This document shows, one piece after another, positions 1 to 5,120 of a stretch of DNA of 12,581 bases. This DNA is from an uncultured Acetatifactor sp. GTDB lineage: Bacteria; Bacillota; Clostridia; Lachnospirales; Lachnospiraceae. Below the pieces are notes generated by a model. The model was not told where the DNA came from, ran no database searches, and saw only the letters and a program-made list of their open reading frames with translations. Location of the stretch: positions 1 through 12,581 of the forward strand of contig CAOOJO010000021.1 of the NCBI GenBank assembly GCA_948496895.1. The letters are read 5' to 3'. Within the stretch, counting starts at the first letter, position 1; every line of letters starts with the position of its first letter. The position numbers were made by a program, and so were the translations under genes.

Positions 1-663
1 CTGGTCCGTCATGGAATATTCCCAGAACATGTTCAAGGCGGAATGCTGCCCGTATTTTTTTACAGGGAGAATGCCTGTCATATAGGCAAGCGCTACATAG
101 GGCTGGTCCTTCAGGAGATTGCGCAGGAAATCCAGGTATTGCTTCTGCATATCCTCATCCTTTTGCCGCTCCCGCATCACGCAGTCCCATTCGTCAACTA
201 AGAAGATGAACTGCTTTCCGGATTTTGCGTAAATCCTTTCCAGCGCCTCCGCTAAGATAGTCGTGTCTTTCGGGAACAAATCTCCATAGATTTCGCCTAT
301 GTCCTCAAGTACAGCCTGCTCCAGGTATTCTGTCACTCCCTGTTCCCTGGCTCTAATCACAAATTGCTGCATATTCAGAAAAATCACATCGTATCGGTTC
401 AGATTCTCCAAAAACCCCGGATTTTCCGCAATCTTCAATCCCTCGAACAGTTCCCGGGAGTCGTATGCGCAGCTGTAATAGGCGGCCAGCATCTTCAGCG
501 CCATGGATTTGCCAAATCGGCGCGGCCTGCTGACGCAGATATACCTCTGCTCTGTATTCAGGTATCTGTTGGTGCATCCGATGAGCCCTGTCTTATCTAC
601 GTAAATCTCCGAACGGATTGCCGTCCTGAACCCTTCATTTCCCGGATTCAAATAAATTCCCAT
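1..663 (-). CDS. AAA-ATPase, PF09820-like, N-terminal part (C-terminus beyond window)
   Basis: This open frame of 221 codons starts at ATG 663-661 and runs off the left edge without a stop, so only the N-terminal part is present. The start is well supported: AGGAGG lies 7 bases upstream, and an in-frame stop lies a little further upstream. The N-terminus has the look of the AAA-ATPase_like family (PF09820), with a Y-V-D-K-T segment at residues 21-25. The P-loop is of the family's R-P-R-R-F-G-K-S type (residues 46-53) rather than a classical GxxxxGK[ST]. A Walker B-like hydrophobic strand ends in D-E-W-D (157-160). Family members usually continue to over 500 residues with a PD-(D/E)XK nuclease-like C-terminal domain, which cannot be seen here. 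Such genes are often multicopy in gut Clostridia and Bacteroidetes and their role is not established. The family call is firm; the function is unknown. Confidence 0.85.
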   Translation of the reverse strand, partial: MGIYLNPGNEGFRTAIRSEIYVDKTGLIGCTNRYLNTEQRYICVSRPRRFGKSMALKMLAAYYSCAYDSRELFEGLKIAENPGFLENLNRYDVIFLNMQQFVIRAREQGVTEYLEQAVLEDIGEIYGDLFPKDTTILAEALERIYAKSGKQFIFLVDEWDCVMRERQKDEDMQKQYLDFLRNLLKDQPYVALAYMTGILPVKKYGQHSALNMFWEYSMTDQ

Positions 664-827
664 CCAATACCCTCCTGCCAAGATTTCCACATCTGCTTTT
701 TATCATGTCCTTATAATCCCGCACGCCGTATAGTGCAGCCACATCCCCCACATAGTTCACCGTCATCCAGCCAGTCCATTTCTATTCCTCCCCATTTGTC
801 TGGCCTTTCCATAATCAAAATGAATCA
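664..827. other. Intergenic gap with possible 43-codon ORF remnant
   Basis: This 164-bp gap lies between the phosphotransferase stop and the AAA-ATPase start. It has no convincing terminator (no GC stem followed by a T-run on the minus strand). One minus frame, 766 to 635, encodes 43 residues starting M-T-V-N-Y-V-G-D-V-A-A-L-Y-G and overlaps the AAA-ATPase start by 29 bases. It reads more like protein than chance, but I do not recognise it. An upstream Shine-Dalgarno (GGGGAGGAA) is placed for a different frame that closes after 22 codons, so a decayed or frameshifted small gene is possible. Confidence 0.25.
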
Positions 828-1787
828 TTAATTCCCCGCATGGATTATACAAAAATCGTCCGCCAGCAATCGCTCTCCCCTGGCAAAAGGCTCCAGGCTC
901 TCTTCGCGCCAGCGCTTCATCCTGTCCTCGAACCAGCTCTCCCTGCTCCACTGCCCAAAGTGGATCGCGATGCAGTCCAAAATCGTCATCACGAAGCAGG
1001 CGTCCAGCACCTTATAGTCAAAGCTGCCGCCCCCGTCCCGGTAGCCCTCCGCGATTTTCTGCCGACATGCCAATCCGCCTATATTGCCGAACAGGACCGC
1101 GATGTCCAACATCGGATGTCCTATCCCAAAGAGGGAAAAGTCGATTGCCGCCAGCCCGGCCTTGGTCTGCAGGATATTGGAAAGGGACAAGTCCGCGTGC
1201 AGCATCTGGAATTCGCCCTCTGCCCTTTGTAGAGCTGTTCCCACAGCGTCGCAGGCACGCTCTATCGCCCTGCAGGATGCGCAGTCCAGCCCGTTTCCTT
1301 CCAGGGCCCTGAGCTTTTCACCGATTCTTTCCACATGCCGTCCGTCATAGGATATGGCAGGAAACCCTCGAAACCCTTTCGCGCATCTGTGCAAATCGGC
1401 GGCCAAAAGCCCAATCCGGTAATAGTGTTCCTCGCAAAGCGCCATCTTGTCCAGGGATTCCCCTTCTATCCATCGGGAAACCATGGCCACATTGCCATTG
1501 TCCAGCTTCGTGATCCACTGCCCCCTGCGGTTCTTTACCGGCTCCCGGATCATCATGCCCTGATCCTTCAGATGTCCAAGGAACCTGATTTCCGTTTCAT
1601 ACACCGCCATGCGGTCCAGCCCTTCATAGAGATGCTGTGTCTCGAAGCCCTGGACAGGCTCATGAATCTGCAGCAGGTAATCTGTCCCTACGCGAAAGGT
1701 CATATTCTCATTGTGCCGCAGCAAAGTCGCTTCCGATTCCGGTATGTCATAGCCGGACATAGCTTCTGTTACAAGTTTGTAGTCCAC
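828..1787 (-). CDS. Aminoglycoside phosphotransferase (APH)-fold family protein
   Basis: A 319-residue protein of the APH/choline-kinase-like phosphotransferase fold (PF01636-like). The catalytic loop is visible as L-H-A-D-L-S-L-S-N (H197, D199, N204). It is followed by the metal-binding A-I-D-F segment (D216) and a G-H-P-M-L-D-I-A stretch typical of the family. The N-lobe strand Y-L-L-Q-I-H-E-P (37-44) carries Gln where relatives often have Arg or Lys. The start is GTG at 1787-1785, with GGAGG about 11 bases upstream. The gene begins 36 bases after the YdcF-like gene, so the two are probably cotranscribed. Members phosphorylate aminoglycosides, homoserine, sugars, choline or protein residues. 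Nothing here selects a substrate, so antibiotic resistance should not be assumed. Confidence 0.85.
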   Translation of the reverse strand: MDYKLVTEAMSGYDIPESEATLLRHNENMTFRVGTDYLLQIHEPVQGFETQHLYEGLDRMAVYETEIRFLGHLKDQGMMIREPVKNRRGQWITKLDNGNVAMVSRWIEGESLDKMALCEEHYYRIGLLAADLHRCAKGFRGFPAISYDGRHVERIGEKLRALEGNGLDCASCRAIERACDAVGTALQRAEGEFQMLHADLSLSNILQTKAGLAAIDFSLFGIGHPMLDIAVLFGNIGGLACRQKIAEGYRDGGGSFDYKVLDACFVMTILDCIAIHFGQWSRESWFEDRMKRWREESLEPFARGERLLADDFCIIHAGN

Positions 1788-1823
1788 CCTCTATGCTACC
1801 TCCTTCACCGAACTGGCCCCTCG

Positions 1824-2441
1824 TCACCCAAGCTTCATGGCCTCCGCCATCTCCGGCGTAAGCTCCGGCGTGAACTGTGTCCCCAGCCTGGCCAGCTCCC
1901 CCAGCACTCTCCTCTGGCCGGCTTCCGTCCGGTACCAGTTTTCCCTGGTCACTTTTCCCTCTACAGGCGCAATCAGGAGTTCCGTATCGGGAAAGCATAG
2001 CTGGTAATACATCAGGCATCTCCTGGCATGAAACCCCTTGCAGCAGATGATGGCCTTCTTCGGATGCAGTCCCTTTGCATCCAGGAGCTTTCTGGAGAAC
2101 CTGGCGTTCTCGGCGGTGAACTGGGCTTGATCCTCCTGGAGGATGCAGTCCGGGGCAACGCCGTTTGTCTGCAGCACATCGGTGTAGAACTCACACTCTG
2201 TGGCATAGTCTTTTCGGTAGGTATCCGCTTTTGACTTCACGCCTGTGAATTTACCGATGGTCACGGAATATCTGCCTGACGGCACTACATAGGGGGCGTA
2301 CCCGGCCTTCCACAGCTGGGCCGCCCGCTCCGGAAGCTCCGGGTAGGAGCCGCCGGGGATGAAGATGACGTCAGCCTTTTCCAGCTTGTCCTCCACGAAA
2401 ATAAAATTCGTGATGTCTTCTATGATTCTCACATTTTTCAA
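1824..2441 (-). CDS. YdcF/DUF218-family protein
   Basis: A 205-residue protein of the DUF218 (SanA/ElyC/YdcF) family. Visible family features are the early strand A-D-V-I-F-I-P-G-G (residues 23-31), a mid-protein A-Q-F-T-A-E-N-A-R segment, and I-I-C-C-K-G-F-H-A-R-R before the C-terminal part. No signal peptide or membrane segment is seen, so it should be cytoplasmic, like E. coli YdcF (which binds S-adenosylmethionine) and unlike the envelope members SanA and ElyC. The start is TTG at 2441-2439, supported by GAGGTG at a suitable distance; no in-frame ATG gives a better fit. It lies 41 bases after the radical-SAM activase gene and is probably on the same transcript. Its molecular function is unknown. 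Confidence 0.8.
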   Translation of the reverse strand: MKNVRIIEDITNFIFVEDKLEKADVIFIPGGSYPELPERAAQLWKAGYAPYVVPSGRYSVTIGKFTGVKSKADTYRKDYATECEFYTDVLQTNGVAPDCILQEDQAQFTAENARFSRKLLDAKGLHPKKAIICCKGFHARRCLMYYQLCFPDTELLIAPVEGKVTRENWYRTEAGQRRVLGELARLGTQFTPELTPEMAEAMKLG

Positions 2442-2482
2442 ACAAACACCTCATTCGCTTACCAAATGCCTAATCTGCACTT

Positions 2483-3280
2483 CTAACCGCCTATATGGCA
2501 TCTCAATTTCGTACAGCTCTCCACTTCCCGCCTCAGCCGCTCCATATGCTCCGTCTCCGGCGGCAGGATGTCCGGCAGCTCGTAGGCCCTGCCCAGGCCG
2601 GCGTACTTGTCCTGGCCTAACCTGTGGTATGGCAGCAGATAAATCTCCTCCACCCCGGGCAGCGCATCTGCGAACCGGGCGATGGCCCTAATCTCCTCTG
2701 GGGTGTCATTGAAAGTGGGGATTACGGGCACCCGGATGCTGAGATACGTCTGACCGGATGCGGCGATTTTCTTCGCGTTCTCCAGCATCAGCTCGTTGCC
2801 CTTTCCGGTGAAGCGTTTATGCTTTTCGCTGTCCATGTGCTTGATGTCCATGAGATAGTGGTCGAGATATGGCAGAATCCCCCCAATGACCTCCCATTTC
2901 GCACATCCCATGCTCTCCATAGCGGTATTGATCCCCACGGCCTTGGCGGCATGGAGCAAATCTCTGGCGAACTCCGGCTGGCAGAGGCTCTCCCCGCCGG
3001 ACAGCGTCAGTCCTCCGCCGGAGCGGTGGTAGTAAGGCCTGTCCTTCTCCACGGTCTCCATGACCTCTGCCACCGTCACGTCACGGCCGATTATCTTCGT
3101 CTTGCCCTGGACGGTCATCTCCTGAATCCCATACTCCTGGGACTCCGGGTTGCAGCACCATTTACACCGCAGCACGCAGCCCTTCAGGAAACAGATGGTG
3201 CGGATTCCCGTCCCGTCATGGATGGAATACCGCTGTATGTCAAATATCCGGCCTTTTGTTTGTAAATATTCTGTCGTCAT
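2483..3280 (-). CDS. Glycyl radical enzyme activating protein (radical SAM), short form
   Basis: A 265-residue radical-SAM activase, expected to use a [4Fe-4S] cluster and SAM to install the glycyl radical on the GRE encoded at 5121-7646. The family N-terminus G-R-I-F-D-I-Q-R-Y-S-I-H-D-G leads to the cluster motif C35-x3-C39-x2-C42 with W41. The SAM-binding S-G-G-E follows at 94-97. I chose ATG 3280: the frame is open further upstream to 3310, but GGAG sits 10 bases before 3280, and the extra residues would be encoded by a hairpin. Only about 45 residues separate the Cys motif from G-G-E, so the ferredoxin-like insert with two extra Fe-S clusters is absent, as in PflA. Unusually, the gene is separated from the GRE by three genes and a 177-bp gap. 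Confidence 0.93.
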   Translation of the reverse strand: MTTEYLQTKGRIFDIQRYSIHDGTGIRTICFLKGCVLRCKWCCNPESQEYGIQEMTVQGKTKIIGRDVTVAEVMETVEKDRPYYHRSGGGLTLSGGESLCQPEFARDLLHAAKAVGINTAMESMGCAKWEVIGGILPYLDHYLMDIKHMDSEKHKRFTGKGNELMLENAKKIAASGQTYLSIRVPVIPTFNDTPEEIRAIARFADALPGVEEIYLLPYHRLGQDKYAGLGRAYELPDILPPETEHMERLRREVESCTKLRCHIGG

Positions 3281-3457
3281 TTTTATCCCACTCCGCCGTC
3301 CTAACGGCATTTTCCAATCTTCCTATCATACCGCTCCCTGGCGGCACCGAACACTTACATTGAATCTTGCGGTTCCATTAAAAAACATTTCTCCCCTCAT
3401 TCTTTCATCCGCAATCATCCTTCGCAGAACTCCGTTTCCCCGCCCGAAACATCCCCT
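3281..3457. other. 177-bp intra-operon gap with two hairpins, no clear gene
   Basis: This gap interrupts an otherwise tightly packed gene row between the kinase stop and the activase start. On the transcript it can form a stem of 4 to 6 bp at 3329-3346 and a perfect 5-bp stem with a 4-base loop at 3295-3308. The second stem abuts the activase ribosome site. Neither is followed by a T-run, so neither is a clear terminator. A 30-codon frame (3418 to 3326) has no good ribosome site. No convincing -35/-10 pair was seen. It could be a processing or stabilising region, a decayed gene, or an inserted small repeat. Confidence 0.45.
3295..3308 (-). repeat. Stem-loop abutting activase ribosome site
   Basis: On the minus strand GCCGT-TAGG-ACGGC forms a perfect 5-bp stem with a 4-base loop. 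The GGAG ribosome site of the activase follows directly. It could tune translation of the activase relative to the GRE; that role is inferred. Confidence 0.5.
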
Positions 3458-3955
3458 TCAGGCCGTCACCTGGCCATATATCAGTTCCACGGCCTCCTGC
3501 AGACTTACATCCTCGGTCAGAACAGTCTGCGGTATCATCTCCAGAAAATCCTTTTCCTTCCACCACCGCCGCATGTCCGCCTCCCCAAACTCATCACGGT
3601 TCGGCTTCGTCTGGTGCCTGCGCAGCGTTTCCTCGAAGGAAATGTCATAGTAATAGGAAAAAATATTCTCTCCGTACTCCTCCAGGGCGGCCTCGAACAG
3701 CGGCTTATAGTCTTCGGACGGCAGGATTCCTTCCAGTATCGTAATCTCCGAATTCCGTCGGCCATATCTGAGCAATTCAATCATGAGCGGCAGGGATTTC
3801 CGGACTCCTTCTGCGCTCCACACATGGAGGATCTGCATGCGGACTATGTCATGGGAGATCAGCATGGTATTCGGCCCGAACTTCTCCTGCAGCATCTTAG
3901 CCACGGTAGTCTTCCCACTTCCGGAATTCCCCCTCAAAATCACCAGCCTGTTCAT
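3458..3955 (-). CDS. Small P-loop kinase (zeta-toxin/uridine-kinase-like)
   Basis: A 165-residue P-loop NTPase. The Walker A motif is complete at the N-terminus: G9-N-S-G-S-G-K15-T16. L-I-S-H-D-I-V-R follows, a position where small kinases and zeta-type proteins place an acidic base. I-L-E-G-I-L resembles the Walker B/lid strand, and E-E-T-L-R-R-H-Q-T-K-P looks like an arginine-rich lid. The size and layout match a family usually annotated only as 'kinase' or 'AAA family ATPase' in Firmicutes. The ATG at 3955 is 4 bases after the stop of the pyrophosphatase-like gene, so translational coupling is likely. No antitoxin partner is recognisable next to it, so I do not call it a toxin. The substrate is unknown (nucleoside, sugar or other small molecule). 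By eye, base composition is lower in GC than in the GRE and phosphorylase genes upstream. Confidence 0.8.
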   Translation of the reverse strand: MNRLVILRGNSGSGKTTVAKMLQEKFGPNTMLISHDIVRMQILHVWSAEGVRKSLPLMIELLRYGRRNSEITILEGILPSEDYKPLFEAALEEYGENIFSYYYDISFEETLRRHQTKPNRDEFGEADMRRWWKEKDFLEMIPQTVLTEDVSLQEAVELIYGQVTA

Positions 3956-3959
3956 GCTT

Positions 3960-4316
3960 TCACCGCCTTATCAGGATGCCCTTCATATACTGTGTCTCAT
4001 TGTGGGTCTGATATACCAGTTCCTTCTCTTCTTCCGTACAGCCAATCAGGATTTTGATTTCGGAATCCCGTTTCAGGCAATCGACGATGCACATGATCGC
4101 GTCAACCCGCTTCTCTCCCGACCCCACCCACACATCGATACCGCCGCCGTCCATGGACGAGGTGTTCTTCAGATATCCGTAATCCACCTTGTAGATAGAA
4201 TCCGGGTACCTGGGATGTGCCGTTCCTTTCGGCCTGTCTATCACTATCTCCGAGTCTTTCACCAGGGAGTCCAGCAGCTCCCAAAAAGCATTATCAAAAC
4301 AATTCATAGCATGCAC
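3960..4316 (-). CDS. Small inorganic-pyrophosphatase-like protein
   Basis: A 118-residue protein resembling the core of family I soluble inorganic pyrophosphatases, which are usually about 170-180 residues. Visible are I-D-R-P-K-G-T-A-H-P (26-35), V-D-Y-G-Y-L (44-49), M-D-G-G-G-I-D-V-W-V (55-64) and D-C-L-K-R-D (79-84). Aligned by eye to E. coli Ppa, the metal ligands D65, D70, D97 and D102 correspond to D56, D61, D79 and D84. The D67 position is Gly58. Pyrophosphate hydrolysis is therefore plausible but not assured. The start could be GTG at 4316 (GGAGG 4 bases before) or ATG at 4307, which overlaps the upstream stop as ATGA and would be translationally coupled. The protein is cytoplasmic with no signal peptide. 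Confidence 0.75.
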   Translation of the reverse strand: MHAMNCFDNAFWELLDSLVKDSEIVIDRPKGTAHPRYPDSIYKVDYGYLKNTSSMDGGGIDVWVGSGEKRVDAIMCIVDCLKRDSEIKILIGCTEEEKELVYQTHNETQYMKGILIRR

Positions 4317-5110
4317 AGTGCCTCCAAAGCAAGCGCGAACAGCCTCTCCCTAGCGGAAACATTATTGTTCCAGTTCCTGTCGTCATAGTCCTCCGCGTCG
4401 CCGATGAGGATGTCGCCGCTGTAGAGCAGCTGGCCGAAGACCTTGCCCCGGAACTGGGCGATGGCCGCCATGGTGGCACACTCCATCTCCACGGCCCTGC
4501 AGCCCTCTTCCCTGCGGTAGGCCACCATCTCTTTGGTCTCCCGGTAGAAGCCGTCCGTTGACCAGGTGGCGCATTCTATGTAGGGGATGCTGTGGCCGGA
4601 CAGGACTTCCCGGAAGCGCTCGATGGGCCCGGACTGCAGCTCAATGAAACGGGCGGGCGGCAGATATTTGTAGGATGCCCCCTCGTCCCGCAGGGCCCGC
4701 ACCGGCAGGATGACAGCCCCTTCCGGAATGTCGTCCAGCACTCCGCAGCCGCCGCAGCAGACGATTACCTCCACGCCGCTGCCGTAGAGCATCTCGGTCA
4801 TCATGGCAATGGAGCCTGAGGCCACCACTGCCTGTACGGCGCAGACTTCCGTGCCGTCCACGTTGAAGCGGTATACATGGAAGTCCTTCATTTCGGAGAC
4901 ATAGGTGCCTATCTTCTCTCCCCCATACCTCTCTACCGCGCTGTCAAGCACCTCCTCGAAGAATGTGACCAGGCAGAGCCTGGGGAAACGCGGGGACCCG
5001 CCCCCGCCCTGTCCGTCTCTGTCCGCTTTGGAGGCGTCCCTGTCCGGATTGATGACGGCGATTCTGTCCGTGCTGTACTCTAAAATCGGATATTCGTTTT
5101 TTATGATCAT
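4304..5110 (-). CDS. Nucleoside phosphorylase family protein (PNP/UDP superfamily)
   Basis: A 268-residue member of the PNP_UDP_1 (PF01048) superfamily, which splits or transfers the N-glycosidic bond of nucleosides. Visible features are the glycine-rich strand V-I-V-C-C-G-G-C-G-V-L (115-125), the W-S-T-D-G-F-Y-R-E-T segment (183-192), the ribose-binding V-E-M-E (207-210) and the base-binding or acid Asp in S-G-D (D233). The N-terminal G-D-P-x-R phosphate loop of classical uridine phosphorylases is not seen. N-P-D-R-D and a Gly-rich stretch (33-38) occupy that region, so phosphorolysis versus hydrolysis is open. The gene starts 10 bases after the GRE stop, with its GGAG ribosome site touching that stop, so it is cotranscribed with the GRE. 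Its end overlaps the next gene. Substrate unknown; the superfamily call is firm. Confidence 0.85.
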   Translation of the reverse strand: MIIKNEYPILEYSTDRIAVINPDRDASKADRDGQGGGGSPRFPRLCLVTFFEEVLDSAVERYGGEKIGTYVSEMKDFHVYRFNVDGTEVCAVQAVVASGSIAMMTEMLYGSGVEVIVCCGGCGVLDDIPEGAVILPVRALRDEGASYKYLPPARFIELQSGPIERFREVLSGHSIPYIECATWSTDGFYRETKEMVAYRREEGCRAVEMECATMAAIAQFRGKVFGQLLYSGDILIGDAEDYDDRNWNNNVSARERLFALALEALCML

Positions 5111-5120
5111 TATGTTCTCC

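Noticed and set aside
828..1787. Aminoglycoside-resistance gene
   Set aside because: Only the general APH fold motifs are seen; no specific resistance subfamily can be recognised, and many such proteins act on other substrates.
3281..3310. N-terminal extension of the activase from the frame opening at 3310
   Set aside because: The extra residues would be encoded by the 3295-3308 hairpin and no ribosome site precedes 3310, whereas GGAG precedes 3280.
3458..3955. Zeta-type toxin of a toxin-antitoxin pair
   Set aside because: The P-loop and size fit broadly, but the neighbouring small gene resembles a pyrophosphatase rather than an antitoxin, and the family is common as a stand-alone kinase.
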